64,000 nucleotides of DNA, from contig NZ_JAKXMK010000003.1 in assembly GCF_022524485.1 (NCBI RefSeq), positions 399,498 to 463,497 on the forward strand. The letters run 5' to 3'. Source of the DNA: Pseudonocardia alaniniphila. GTDB lineage: Bacteria; Actinomycetota; Actinomycetes; Mycobacteriales; Pseudonocardiaceae. Below the pieces are notes generated by a model. That model ran no database searches. It was given only the letters and a program-made list of their open reading frames with translations, and was not told the DNA's origin. Below, piece after piece: positions 26,070 to 35,242 of this stretch. Positions within the stretch are counted from its first letter, which is position 1. Every line of letters begins with the position of its first letter. The translations under genes were made by a program, and so were the position numbers.

Positions 26070-27161
26070 CTAGTCGGAGGTGGCGGCGACCCGCTCGGAC
26101 GCAGTGATCGCATTCGGCAGCATGAGCGCGGCCAGCGCCCAGCCCAGCAAAGAGGCGATCACCGGCATGCCGGTCCAGAACTCCACGATCGCGGGCAGCC
26201 TGCCCGTGGTGACCGCCGCCGTGCCGATGTAGACCGCCCACGTGACGAGCGCCGCGAGCGCGCCGAACAGCCAGAAAGCCGCACGCCGGTCGGCGCTCGG
26301 ACGCAGCCACAGCGCCAGCAGGTCGACGAGGACACCGGCGGCGACGATCGCGATCGGAATGGTGAAGCGCTCGAACGACATGAGGACGGCGGAGATCAGC
26401 GCCGCGATGGCGAACCCGATCGTCGCTGTGCCGACGGGCAGGTGCCAGCGCCGGGCGAGCAGGAGCAGGGGCGCGAGCAGCACGAGGCCGGTGAGCACGA
26501 TGCGCGTGGCGAGCATGCCGGAGTTGCCGTCCTCGACGCTGGAGAACATTGCCACGACCCCGGAGGGCGACATCAGCAGCGCATTTCCGTAGGTGAGGAA
26601 CAGCAGCACGAGGCTCGTGGCGAACGACAGGGTGAGCACGGCGGGCAGCAGCGCCCGCAGCGACGGCCGCGCGGGGAGATCCGGATCGGACCACGCGGCG
26701 CGCAGCGGGCTCGTGAGGATGACGACCATGCTGCCGAGCAGGCCCAGGTGGCTGGGGCTGAAGAAGATGTTGGTGGTGATCTCGATGCCGATCACCTCGT
26801 GCCACACCAGGTCGGCTCCGCCGGACACCGCGAACACCGGCAGCGCCACGATCGTCATCCCGTAGCCGGCCGGAACCGCGGCGATACCGCGCCTGCCCTC
26901 CTGCACGTGGCCCCACACCGTCCACAGGATCCAGCCGGCCGTGACCGCGAACCCGCTGTAGAAGACCGCGTGCCACGGCGTGAAGAAGCTTTCGAGCTGC
27001 GGAAAGGTGGAGTGCGCGTAGGCGTCGAGGAACAGGCCGAGCGTGAACCACACCGACAGCACGGTGGTGACGACGTTGGTGCGCATCGAGGCCCGCGGGC
27101 GCGCCTCACCCGAGTTGCGCAAGAGATACCAGGTCGGCTGCGTCCCCATTGTCGTCGCCAT
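26070..27161 (-). CDS. polytopic membrane protein, unknown function
   Basis: A 363-residue protein with about ten hydrophobic segments and short loops. I recognise no family. Histidines occur inside or beside helices (DAYAHSTF, TPWHAVFYSG, LVWHEVIGIE and SPSHLGLLG), a pattern seen in some haem- or metal-handling membrane proteins; this is only suggestive. ATG at 27161 is chosen because it opens a basic, then hydrophobic, N-terminus; the longer frame upstream has non-coding composition. It is probably the first gene of an operon with the M16 pair and nudC (nine-base gap, then overlaps). Confidence 0.65.
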   Translation of the reverse strand: MATTMGTQPTWYLLRNSGEARPRASMRTNVVTTVLSVWFTLGLFLDAYAHSTFPQLESFFTPWHAVFYSGFAVTAGWILWTVWGHVQEGRRGIAAVPAGYGMTIVALPVFAVSGGADLVWHEVIGIEITTNIFFSPSHLGLLGSMVVILTSPLRAAWSDPDLPARPSLRALLPAVLTLSFATSLVLLFLTYGNALLMSPSGVVAMFSSVEDGNSGMLATRIVLTGLVLLAPLLLLARRWHLPVGTATIGFAIAALISAVLMSFERFTIPIAIVAAGVLVDLLALWLRPSADRRAAFWLFGALAALVTWAVYIGTAAVTTGRLPAIVEFWTGMPVIASLLGWALAALMLPNAITASERVAATSD

Positions 27162-27265
27162 GCGATCAGCTTGACAGGAGCGCGATCCGTCCGGAATGCG
27201 GGATTCCCCACCGTTCACGAACGGTCACAGCGGATCCTCAGCGAAAGTCAGGTGTGGACCCGACG

Positions 27266-28288
27266 TCACACGTCCGCGGTCGTCCGGGTGGCCGGGAGCG
27301 GCAGGTCCTCCTCGATCTCCACGCCCGGCGCCACGAACGGGACGACGCGGTCGCCGGGGGTCTTGTTGAGCAGCAGGCGCGTCACGTCGGGACGCGCGTA
27401 GTGGCCTGCAGGGTCCGCGACCGCTTTGGCCAGTGAGATCAGGCCCAGATCGAGGTCGGCGTAGGCGAGACCCTCGACGTCAGGAGCCAACGGCTCGTGC
27501 AGAGGGCGACCGTCGGGGCCGAAGATCCGGGCATATCCGCCGCCCGGCAGCAGCATGGCCCGCTTGGCGTCGTCGGTGCACAACAGCTCGATCATCTCTT
27601 CGGAGACCGTGGCGCACGGGGCCACGACGAAGCAGCCGCCCTCGACGGCGTAGACCTGGCTCACGGCGATGTTCACCTCCGGACCCAGCGAGTACGCGGA
27701 GCCGGGGTACAGCGAGAAGCTCGGCCACGAGGCGACGTGCACCTGCTCGTTCTGCGCGAACATCGCGTAGCGCGACAGCGGCTGCACGTGCTCCCAGCAC
27801 GACATCGCGCCGAGGCGCCCGAGCCGGGTGGTGTAGACGGACAGGTCGCTTCCGTCGCCGTCGCCGAAGACGCTGCGCTCGACGTGGCTCGGCCTGAGTT
27901 TGCGGCGCCGCGCGATCGTCTCGCCGTCGGGGCCGATGATCCACTGCCCTATGTAGAGGCTGCCCCCCTGCCGCTCCGACAACCCCATCACGACCGTGAT
28001 GCTGTGCTCCCGGGCCGCCTCGGCGATCCGGTCGGCCTGCGGTGTGCCGTAGGCCAGGGAGTTGTCGAAGTAGCGCTGGACGAACTGTGCGCTCCAGGCC
28101 GGTGAGTCGAGCCAGATGAAGAAGGGATAGCCGGGCATCCAGGTCTCGGGGAATCCGATCAGCTCCGCGCCGGCCGAGGCGGCTTCGGCGATGAGGCCGA
28201 TGGCCTTGTCCACCCCGGCGTCGAGGTCCAGGTAAGCGGGGGACACCTGAACGGCGGCGGCACGGTATCGAGGGTGCTCGATGCTCAT
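27266..28288 (-). CDS. nitrilase (aliphatic nitrilase/cyanide hydratase type)
   Basis: A 340-residue carbon-nitrogen hydrolase with the nitrilase triad E48 (GFPETWMPGYP), K130 (RRKLRPSHVE) and C164 (AMSCWEHVQPL). CWEH after the catalytic cysteine is the branch signature of true nitrilases, which hydrolyse R-CN to carboxylate and ammonia, as opposed to amidases. The GG-C-FVVAP segment also fits. An upstream in-frame ATG at 28300 is an alternative start. The gene is divergent from an AraC regulator, the arrangement known for nitA/nitR of Rhodococcus, so nitrile-inducible control is likely. Substrate range cannot be read from sequence. Confidence 0.92.
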   Translation of the reverse strand: MSIEHPRYRAAAVQVSPAYLDLDAGVDKAIGLIAEAASAGAELIGFPETWMPGYPFFIWLDSPAWSAQFVQRYFDNSLAYGTPQADRIAEAAREHSITVVMGLSERQGGSLYIGQWIIGPDGETIARRRKLRPSHVERSVFGDGDGSDLSVYTTRLGRLGAMSCWEHVQPLSRYAMFAQNEQVHVASWPSFSLYPGSAYSLGPEVNIAVSQVYAVEGGCFVVAPCATVSEEMIELLCTDDAKRAMLLPGGGYARIFGPDGRPLHEPLAPDVEGLAYADLDLGLISLAKAVADPAGHYARPDVTRLLLNKTPGDRVVPFVAPGVEIEEDLPLPATRTTADV

Positions 28289-28397
28289 GTCCGGAAGCAT
28301 GCGCGAGCTGCGCGGGCCACGATGGTCCCTGCGTCTCGGTTCCGTTGCCTCAGCGCCGCACACGTTCGGCGGAGCGTCCCGCACCTACCATGAATGC

Positions 28398-29378
28398 GTG
28401 GCGCGCGTGATCTCAACCGACGCGGTGGAGGCTGCTGACCGGCTCGACTTCTGGACCGACGCCGTCTGCGACACCTACATCCGCCTGGATTGCGACGCCC
28501 CGGGCCACGACGTCGTCGGCGACATCCGGGTGGGTTCCGTGGCCACGCTCGAGTTCTCCCGCGTCACCTCGACGGCCCAGCAGGTCCGGCGCACCCGATC
28601 GCTCATCGCAGCGGCTGCGGAGGACTACGTGCTCGTCGGCGTCCAGGCGGAGGGCGTCGGGTACGTGGTGCAGGACGAACGCATCGCGCAGCTGCGGCCG
28701 GGTGACTTCGCCGTCTACGACTCGACGCGCCCCTACGAACTGCGCTTCGAGGACGACTTCCAGCAGTACGTGCTCATGATCCCCGGCCCGACGCTGCGCG
28801 CACAGCTGGGCCCGGCATCAGAGTTCACCGCGCGCAGCGTGTGCGGCTCGCGCGGCGCCGGGGCCCTGGCCGCCGAGATGATCCGGATGCTCAACACCGG
28901 CATCACGGTGATCGAGCCCTCGGCGGCGGCGGACGTCGCACTGGGCATCGAGCACATCGTGACGGCGGGGCTGAGCTCGCTCGTCGCGCGCTCCGCACCG
29001 GAACCGACGCGCGCGGCACGCCGGGAGCAGGTCAAGGCTTGCGCCCGAGGCCGGCTGCGCGACCCGAGGCTCTCGGTGGCCTCGATCGCCGCGCACCTGC
29101 ACACCTCCGTGAGCACCTTGCACCGGGCGTTCGCCGGGGAACCGTGCTCGATCTCGGAGTGGATCTGGGCGCAACGGCTCGACGCCGTGCGTGCCGATCT
29201 CTGCGCCCCCGCGCTGCGCCACCGCACGATCGGCGACCTCGCGTTCTCGTGGGGGTTCGTCGACGCATCGCATTTCAGCCGGGCCTTCAAGGCGCGGTTC
29301 GGCTGCACGGCCCGCGACGTCCGCCTCGCTCAGGCCGGGGGCAGCACCACGAACTGGCGCAACGACAGGTCGAGGTAG
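28398..29378 (+). CDS. AraC-family regulator of the adjacent nitrilase (NitR-like)
   Basis: A 326-residue regulator. Residues about 10-190 are the AraC-binding-like domain (FWTDAVCDTYIRLDC, GDFAVYDSTRPYEL), and about 215-320 the double helix-turn-helix, with SVASIAAHLHTSVSTLHRAF and IGDLAFSWGFVDASHFSRAF. NitR-type activators have this two-domain form. The GTG at 28398 is 109 bp from the divergent nitrilase start, leaving room for one shared control region. Its last 49 bp overlap the 3' end of the convergent proA gene, so antisense transcription may link the two. Confidence 0.9.
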   Translation: MARVISTDAVEAADRLDFWTDAVCDTYIRLDCDAPGHDVVGDIRVGSVATLEFSRVTSTAQQVRRTRSLIAAAAEDYVLVGVQAEGVGYVVQDERIAQLRPGDFAVYDSTRPYELRFEDDFQQYVLMIPGPTLRAQLGPASEFTARSVCGSRGAGALAAEMIRMLNTGITVIEPSAAADVALGIEHIVTAGLSSLVARSAPEPTRAARREQVKACARGRLRDPRLSVASIAAHLHTSVSTLHRAFAGEPCSISEWIWAQRLDAVRADLCAPALRHRTIGDLAFSWGFVDASHFSRAFKARFGCTARDVRLAQAGGSTTNWRNDRSR

Positions 29379-30592
29379 GTGACCGGCCCCCGCGGGCCGG
29401 GCGTGTGGTCGACGTTGATGCCGGTCTCGGGCAGGCCGAGGAGCTTGTAGCCGTCGAGCAGCCGGGTGGTGGCGTTCCAGAACACACCCGTGCCGGTGTA
29501 GGCGTCGATGAACGCCGTGGCGGCGGTCTCGTCGGCGGCGCACACCGTGGCGGCGAGCCCGGACGTCTCCCGCGCCGCTGTGGTGGCGGCGTCGACCGGC
29601 CCGTCGACCGCCGCGACCGTGACGTGGGACTCGGCGCCGGAGTCGAGCGCCCACTCGTGGCCCAAGGGGTGCTCGTACGGAGGAAGGCTCGGCGTGATCT
29701 CCCTGGCCGTGAGCGCGGCTTCGGCCACGGGCCACAGCCGGTCGTACGCGGGGCGGTCGATCAGGAGCAGGTTGAGCCGGTTGCAGACGCCGAGCCGGTC
29801 GGTGCTCTCGGTGACCAGCCGCGTCACGTCGGCCTCGTCGGCGCTGGCGTCGAGGTAGAGGACGCCGCCGCCGTCGGCGTGGGCGAGCACCCGTGTGCCC
29901 GCGGCCGCGCCGAGCGCGGAGAGCTTGCGGGTGACCTCGCCGCTGCCGCGCACCACCACGAGCGGCACGAGATCGGGCAGCCCGACCAGCGCCTCCGCGC
30001 CCGCGTGCCCCGGTGTCGGGACGAGCTGCACGGCGTGCGCCGGAACACCGTGCCGTTCGAGCGCGGGCGCGATGACGAGATCGACGAGAGCGCGGGCGGA
30101 CCCGAGCGCTGCCGACCCCGTGCGCAGGACCGCTGCGCTGCGCGCCTTGAGCACCTGCGAGGCGACGTCGACCGTGACGTTCGGACGCGCCTCGAACACC
30201 GCGCCGATGACGCCGACCGGCACGCGCCGCTCGAACACGCGCTCACCGCTCGGCAGGGTCCGGACCTCGTGCTGCAGGGGCGGCTCCGGCGTGCTCGCGA
30301 GCACCTCCAGCTGGTGGGCGATGTCGGCGAGCCGCTCGGGACCGAGGCGCAGGCGGTCGAGCAGGCCGGCGGCCATCCCGTTCCGCTCGGCGGCCTCGAC
30401 GTCCGCGGCGTTGGCGGCGAGAAGCTCAGCGCTGCGCTCCCGGATGAGCTCCGCCGCCGTGCGCAGCGCAGCGTCGACGGCCGCGGCGCCCGCCGCCCGG
30501 ACGCCCGGTGCCGCGGCGGCCGCGCGCAGAGCGGCCTCTCGCACGGCAAGAGCCTCGGGTGTCTCGGTTGATGCTGCGGTGCCGGTACTCAC
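29330..30592 (-). CDS. proA: gamma-glutamyl phosphate reductase
   Basis: A 420-residue ProA, the NADPH-dependent second step of proline synthesis from glutamate. The catalytic cysteine is C270 in DRLGVCNRLN; the nucleotide-fold signature VPVGVIGAVFEARPNVTVD and the C-terminal TTRLLDGYKLLGLPETGIN are also conserved. The GTG at 30592 gives the usual length (about 415-420). proB is not adjacent, which is unusual for enterics but common in actinobacteria. The 3' end overlaps the AraC gene by 49 bp on the other strand. It is divergent from the MFS gene. Confidence 0.95.
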   Translation of the reverse strand: MSTGTAASTETPEALAVREAALRAAAAAPGVRAAGAAAVDAALRTAAELIRERSAELLAANAADVEAAERNGMAAGLLDRLRLGPERLADIAHQLEVLASTPEPPLQHEVRTLPSGERVFERRVPVGVIGAVFEARPNVTVDVASQVLKARSAAVLRTGSAALGSARALVDLVIAPALERHGVPAHAVQLVPTPGHAGAEALVGLPDLVPLVVVRGSGEVTRKLSALGAAAGTRVLAHADGGGVLYLDASADEADVTRLVTESTDRLGVCNRLNLLLIDRPAYDRLWPVAEAALTAREITPSLPPYEHPLGHEWALDSGAESHVTVAAVDGPVDAATTAARETSGLAATVCAADETAATAFIDAYTGTGVFWNATTRLLDGYKLLGLPETGINVDHTPGPRGPVTYLDLSLRQFVVLPPA

Positions 30593-30746
30593 GAGGAAAG
30601 GTTGCCACGCGGGGGTACCGGGATTCACCCGGCCCGAGCGAACGGTGGATCCGCCATGGTTCATGACACGAAATGCCGTTCGTCCGATTGTGGGCCACAC
30701 CAACCGTGTTGACCTGAACCGGAGGTGAGGTTGCACGATTCTCGGC

Positions 30747-32111
30747 GTGACCACAGCCGCCGCGCCCAGCGCCGTCCGCACAGAGCTGTTCGGACCTGAC
30801 CGTCGTGCCACCACCATCGGCATCGTCCTGCTGATCAGCCTTGTGGCGTTCGAGTCGATGGGCGTCGGCACGGCCATGCCCGCGCTCGTCGCCGACATCG
30901 GCGCCGTGTCCCTCTACGCATGGCCCTTCGTCGCATTCATGGCCGCCGCCGTGTTCGCCACGGTGCTCGGTGGCCGGTGGTGTGACCGGGCGGGTCCACG
31001 GGTCCCGCTGGTCGGGGCTCCGCTGCTGTTCGGCCTCGGCCTGCTCGTCGCCGGCACGGCGACCGGCATGACCCAGCTGCTCATCGGGCGGGTGTTGCAG
31101 GGTCTCGGCGCAGGCACGCAGGCGGTGGCCGTGTACGTCCTGGTCGCGGCCGTCTACCCCGAGCGGGCCCGGCCTGCCGTCTTCGGGCTGATCTCCTCGG
31201 CCTGGGTGCTGCCCGCACTGCTCGGCCCGCCCATCTCGGGCCTCGTGACCGAGACGGTGTCGTGGCACTGGGTGTTCCTCGGTCTGGTGCCGTTCGTGCT
31301 GCTGGCGGTTGCCCTCGTCGTTCCGGCCGTGCGCCGGTTGGAGCCGCCCGACCCGGAGCGTGAGGTCACCCCGGCTCGACGCGGGCTCGTGCTCGGCGCG
31401 CTCGGCGCCGCGGCCGGTGTCGCCGCGCTCAGCTGGGCCTCCCAGCACGGCGGGGTGATCGCCGCGGTCGTGGCCGGGATCGCGATCGTGGTGCTGGCCC
31501 CGGCACTGATTCGCCTGTTCCCTCGTGGGGTGTTCCGCGCCGGGCGCGGGATCCCGACCGTCGTGCTCTCGCGCGGCCTGCTCGCCGGGATCTTCTTCAC
31601 CGTCAACGCCTACCTGCCGCTGATGCTCAACGGCACCCACGGCTGGTCGCTGGCGATGGCGGGTGTCCCACTGATCGTGGGGTCGCTCGGGTGGTCGGCC
31701 GCATCGGCGTGGCAGGGACGGCATCCGGACCTCTCCCGCACCGTCCTGCTGCGCATCGGCTTCGTCCTGCTCGCGGTGGGAACGGCGGGCATGCTGCTCG
31801 TCGCGCCGTCGTGGGGGCTGCCGTGGCTCGCGCTCCCGTTCTGGGTGGCCGCCGGGACCGGGATGGGGCTGGGCTTCTCGTCGATGTCCTTCCTGCTCCT
31901 GCAGCAGTCGGCGGCGGGTGAGGTCGGCTTCCACTCGTCGGCGGCCCAGATCGCGGACCAGCTCACCACCGCGGCGATGATCGGGGCGGGCGGTGCGCTC
32001 CTCGCGCTGCTCGGCACGCCGGCGGCGGCACTCCCGTTGCTGGTCGCGGTGCTGACCGCGATGGCCGTGCTGGGCACGCTGGTAGCCGGCCGAGCCTCGG
32101 CCCCGCGCTGA
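30747..32111 (+). CDS. MFS transporter, drug-efflux type
   Basis: A 454-residue major facilitator with 12-14 predicted transmembrane helices. Motif A between helices 2 and 3 is GRWCDRAGPR; motif C-like residues LISSAWVLPALLGPPISG appear in helix 5, which marks exporters of the DHA family. The early helix carries VGTAMPALVADIG, as in the EmrB/QacA group. The GTG at 30747 opens a basic N-terminus. Divergent from proA with a 154-bp gap; no local regulator. A family-A hairpin follows the stop. Substrate unknown. Confidence 0.88.
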   Translation: MTTAAAPSAVRTELFGPDRRATTIGIVLLISLVAFESMGVGTAMPALVADIGAVSLYAWPFVAFMAAAVFATVLGGRWCDRAGPRVPLVGAPLLFGLGLLVAGTATGMTQLLIGRVLQGLGAGTQAVAVYVLVAAVYPERARPAVFGLISSAWVLPALLGPPISGLVTETVSWHWVFLGLVPFVLLAVALVVPAVRRLEPPDPEREVTPARRGLVLGALGAAAGVAALSWASQHGGVIAAVVAGIAIVVLAPALIRLFPRGVFRAGRGIPTVVLSRGLLAGIFFTVNAYLPLMLNGTHGWSLAMAGVPLIVGSLGWSAASAWQGRHPDLSRTVLLRIGFVLLAVGTAGMLLVAPSWGLPWLALPFWVAAGTGMGLGFSSMSFLLLQQSAAGEVGFHSSAAQIADQLTTAAMIGAGGALLALLGTPAAALPLLVAVLTAMAVLGTLVAGRASAPR

Positions 32112-32132
32112 GGTCGGGCGGGGGTTGGCCCC

Positions 32133-32196
32133 CGCGACATGGACACACGTCGCTGTTCCGTGGGTGGTGGATTCAGCGATACGTGTCCATGTCGCG
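32133..32196. repeat. dispersed hairpin repeat, family A, copy 1
   Basis: Arms 32133-32155 and 32174-32196 pair at 20 of 23 positions around an 18-base loop. It lies between the convergent stops of the MFS gene and the Pro-rich membrane-protein gene. The right arm is almost the same as that of the copy at 56986-57044. A probable bidirectional terminator. Confidence 0.8.
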
Positions 32197-32220
32197 CCGG
32201 TCCGGGGCGGTCAGGGTCGG

Positions 32221-33096
32221 TCAGGGCTGACGCGGCTCATGCGCGGGCGAGTCGCCCTGCACGGGCGGAGCACCACCCGGCGGGGTGCCCGGCGGGACCG
32301 GCGCAACACCACCGGGCGGGATGCCCGGCGGGACCGGCGCAGTGCCACCCGGGGGCGTGCCTGGCGGGACCGGCGGCGCACCAGCAGGCGGGGTCTGCGG
32401 CCACGCAGGCGAAACGCCGGCCGGTGGGGTCTCCGACGGGACCGGCGGCGCGTCGGCGCCACCGGGCGACCGTGACCATGGCGAGGTGGGCTCCTGGTCC
32501 GCCCCGTACGGGACGCGGCCGCCCGCGGAAACGGCATCAGCGGGGGGCATCGCCAGCAGCGGAATGCAGACGAGCGCGAGCAGCGCGGCCGCGAGGAGGA
32601 GCCAGGCCCCCGCTCCGAAGACGACCACGGGGTGGAACCCGCCGTCCGAACCGTCCCTCACCGCCGCCGCTGCATTGCTGGCAAGGGTGAACAGCTCGAT
32701 CCAGATGATCCAGACACTGCCCACGAGCAGGCCCACTGCCCCGATGCCGGCGATCCGGGCCAGCACGTGGTCGCCCGATCTGCGTACGGAGAGCAGCAGC
32801 AGGATCGCGGCCACTGCCGCCAGCCCCGCGGCCACGACGACCGGAATGCCGAGCGGAGCCGCGCCCGGGGGGTTCGACATCCCCGGTGCGCCCTCGATGT
32901 TGACGGCCCACCCGGTGGTGAAGACGACCGTGCCGCCGGGGAGGCCGAAGTCGTAGCGACGCACCGACAGGGCCAGGAAGGTTCCGCCCACGGCGAGCGC
33001 CGCCGCCACCACCAGCAACGCCGCGGCGATCAGACGCGGAGCCCCGAGATTGGGGGTTGGCGGGCCGGTCTGCGGGTGTGCGTACGGCCCCGACAT
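32221..33096 (-). CDS. four-helix membrane protein with Pro-rich repeat tail
   Basis: A 291-residue protein. Four hydrophobic segments (about residues 25-48, 85-105, 115-138 and 165-187) are followed by a long cytosolic Pro/Gly/Ala/Val tail. The tail contains about four imperfect 13-14-residue units of the form PVPPGTPPGG, at roughly 235-280. The N-terminus is also Pro-rich. I recognise no family. ATG at 33096 starts MSGPYAHPQTGPP. It stands alone between a hairpin repeat and exonuclease III. The tail may be a binding platform, but composition alone cannot show this. Confidence 0.65.
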   Translation of the reverse strand: MSGPYAHPQTGPPTPNLGAPRLIAAALLVVAAALAVGGTFLALSVRRYDFGLPGGTVVFTTGWAVNIEGAPGMSNPPGAAPLGIPVVVAAGLAAVAAILLLLSVRRSGDHVLARIAGIGAVGLLVGSVWIIWIELFTLASNAAAAVRDGSDGGFHPVVVFGAGAWLLLAAALLALVCIPLLAMPPADAVSAGGRVPYGADQEPTSPWSRSPGGADAPPVPSETPPAGVSPAWPQTPPAGAPPVPPGTPPGGTAPVPPGIPPGGVAPVPPGTPPGGAPPVQGDSPAHEPRQP

Positions 33097-33143
33097 CGGT
33101 TGAGTGTCGCAGGCGGGGCGGTGACCGGCAAAGTTTGAGGAAC

Positions 33144-33998
33144 TCAGGAGCGGTGCGCCAGCCTCGCCGGCGTCGAGGGCGGAGGCACGACGGGGCCGAT
33201 GTCGCCGTCGGGTGCGACGTCCAGGTCGACGATCAGCGGAGCGTGGTCGCTCGGCCCGCTGCCCTTGCGTGCCTTGCGGTCCACCCACGTGGCCGCGACC
33301 CGCCCGGCCGGGTCGGCACCGGCGAGCACGAGGTCGATGCGCATCCCGAGGTCCTTGTGGAACCGGCCGGCGCGATAGTCCCAATAGGTGAACACGCGCT
33401 CGGTCGGCCACCGGTCGCGCACCACGTCGTGCAGCCCGAGGCCCTTGATCTCCGCCAGCGCCTTGCGCTCGGCGGGCGTCACGTGTGTGGAATCGACGAA
33501 CAGCGATGGGTCCCACACGTCGTCGTCGGTGGGGGCGATGTTCATGTCCCCCGCGATGACAGCCGTGGCGGGCGCGCCGATCGACTCACGCAACGCCGCG
33601 AGCCACTCCAGCTTGTAGAGGTAGTGAGGGTCCTCGGGGGTGCGCCCGTTGGGCACGTACACCGAGGTGACCCGCAGGCCGTCACAGGTGGCGGTGATCG
33701 CCCGTGCTTCGGCGGGCGACTCGGGCGCCGGGAACCGCGGCTCGCCGGGCAGCCCGCGCATCACGTCGTCGAGCCCGACGCGGGAGAGCAGCGCCACGCC
33801 GTTCCAGCGGCCCTCCCCGTGGTGGGCCACGGCGTAGCCGCGCTCCCGGAGCGGCTCGGCGAACGACTCGGCGAATGCCTCGTCGGAGAGCTTCGTCTCC
33901 TGCAGGCAGACGACGTCGGGGGCGCGCTCGTCCAGCCACGGCAGCAGCCGGGGCAGCCGGGAGAGGGCGGAGTTCACGTTCCACGTAGCCAGACGCAC
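33144..33998 (-). CDS. xthA: exonuclease III (AP endonuclease)
   Basis: A 284-residue EEP-fold enzyme of the ExoIII/XthA family, which cuts abasic sites and removes 3' blocks. Metal ligand E34 lies in CLQETKL; GDMNIAP, the [13 protein letters not shown] stretch and the terminal [10 protein letters not shown] give the Asp/His pair. Length and motif order match XthA rather than the longer eukaryote-type APE1. It starts with [10 protein letters not shown] at ATG 33998. It is divergent from xylA with only about 55 bp between, so its promoter overlaps the xylose control region. Confidence 0.95.
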   Translation of the reverse strand: MRLATWNVNSALSRLPRLLPWLDERAPDVVCLQETKLSDEAFAESFAEPLRERGYAVAHHGEGRWNGVALLSRVGLDDVMRGLPGEPRFPAPESPAEARAITATCDGLRVTSVYVPNGRTPEDPHYLYKLEWLAALRESIGAPATAVIAGDMNIAPTDDDVWDPSLFVDSTHVTPAERKALAEIKGLGLHDVVRDRWPTERVFTYWDYRAGRFHKDLGMRIDLVLAGADPAGRVAATWVDRKARKGSGPSDHAPLIVDLDVAPDGDIGPVVPPPSTPARLAHRS

Positions 33999-34022
33999 CT
34001 CGGGGAGGCTACCGTGATCGAG

Positions 34023-34043
34023 TTTGTACGATGCCCGAACAAA
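34023..34043 (+). promoter_or_regulatory. candidate XylR (ROK) operator before xylA
   Basis: TTTGTACG (34023-34030) and CGAACAAA (34036-34043) form an inverted repeat (7/8) with a five-base spacer, directly before the xylA ribosome site AAAGGAG. T/A-rich ends around a short core are typical of ROK-family operators. Binding by the XylR encoded in the same operon is inferred. Confidence 0.6.
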
Positions 34044-34054
34044 AGGAGTCGGCG

Positions 34055-35242
34055 ATGCCGCAGCCCACTCGCGAGGACCGCTTCAGCTTCGGACTCTGGA
34101 CAGTGGGCTGGCCCGCCCGCGACCCGTTCGGCGACGCCACGCGTCCCGCACTCGACCCGGTGGAGACCGTGCACAAGCTCTCCGACCTGGGGGCTTGGGG
34201 CGTCACCTTCCACGACGACGACCTCATCCCCTTCGGCTCCGACGCGGCCGAGCGCGACCGCATCGTCACGCGCTTCAAGGCCGCTCTCGAGGAGACCGGG
34301 CTGGTCGTCCCGATGATGACCACCAACCTGTTCACCCACCCCGTCTTCAAGGACGGCGCATTCACCAGCAACGACCGGGGCGTGCGCCGCTTCGCGTTGC
34401 GCAAGGTGATCCGCAACCTCGACCTCGCCGCCGAGCTGGGCGCGAAGACCTACGTGTTCTGGGGCGGTCGCGAGGGCGCCGAGGTCGACTCGGGCAAGGA
34501 CATCGCCGCCGCGCTGGACCGCTACCGCGAGGGCATCGACCTGCTCGCCGCGTACGTCAAGGAGCAGGGCTACGGCATCCGTTTCGCCATCGAGCCCAAG
34601 CCGAACGAGCCCCGCGGCGACATCCTGCTGCCCACCCTCGGCCACGCGCTCGCGTTCATCGCCGAGCTGGAGCACAGCGACATCGTCGGCGTGAACCCCG
34701 AGGTCGGCCACGAGCAGATGGCCGGGCTCAACTACACCGCGGGCATCGCCCAGGCGCTGTGGGCGGGCAAGCTCTTCCACATCGACCTGAACGGCCAGCG
34801 CGGCATCAAGTACGACCAGGACCTCGTGTTCGGCCACGGCGACCTGCTCAACGCGTTCTCCACGGTCGACCTGCTGGAGAACGGCGCTCCCGGAGGCGGC
34901 CCGCGCTACGACGGCCCGCGCCACTTCGACTACAAGCCGCTGCGCACCGAGGACGTCGAGGGCGTCTGGGCGTCGGCGGCGGCCAACATGAGCACCTACC
35001 TGCTGCTCAAGGAGCGCGCCGCGGCGTTCCGGGCCGACCCGGAGGTCGCCGAGGCGCTCGCCGTGTCCGGCGTAGCCGACCTCGCGAAGCCCACGCTGAA
35101 CGCGGGCGAGTCCGTGGCCGACCTGAAGGCCGACCGCTCCGCGTACGAGGACTACGACGCCGTCAAGGCGGGCGAGCGCGGTTACGGCTTCGTGCGCCTC
35201 AACCAGCTGGCTGTGGAGCACCTGCTGGGCGCCCGGTCGTGA
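34055..35242 (+). CDS. xylA: xylose isomerase
   Basis: A 395-residue class I xylose isomerase (D-xylose to D-xylulose; also acts on glucose). The N-terminus [16 protein letters not shown] closely matches Streptomyces enzymes. The catalytic H53/D56 pair is in VTFHDDD, metal ligands in [13 protein letters not shown] (about E180) and the [11 protein letters not shown] and [10 protein letters not shown] segments follow. ATG at 34055 is chosen over one at 34031 because AAAGGAG is six bases upstream, family length agrees, and the earlier ATG lies inside the operator. Its TGA overlaps the xylB GTG. Confidence 0.97.
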   Translation: MPQPTREDRFSFGLWTVGWPARDPFGDATRPALDPVETVHKLSDLGAWGVTFHDDDLIPFGSDAAERDRIVTRFKAALEETGLVVPMMTTNLFTHPVFKDGAFTSNDRGVRRFALRKVIRNLDLAAELGAKTYVFWGGREGAEVDSGKDIAAALDRYREGIDLLAAYVKEQGYGIRFAIEPKPNEPRGDILLPTLGHALAFIAELEHSDIVGVNPEVGHEQMAGLNYTAGIAQALWAGKLFHIDLNGQRGIKYDQDLVFGHGDLLNAFSTVDLLENGAPGGGPRYDGPRHFDYKPLRTEDVEGVWASAAANMSTYLLLKERAAAFRADPEVAEALAVSGVADLAKPTLNAGESVADLKADRSAYEDYDAVKAGERGYGFVRLNQLAVEHLLGARS

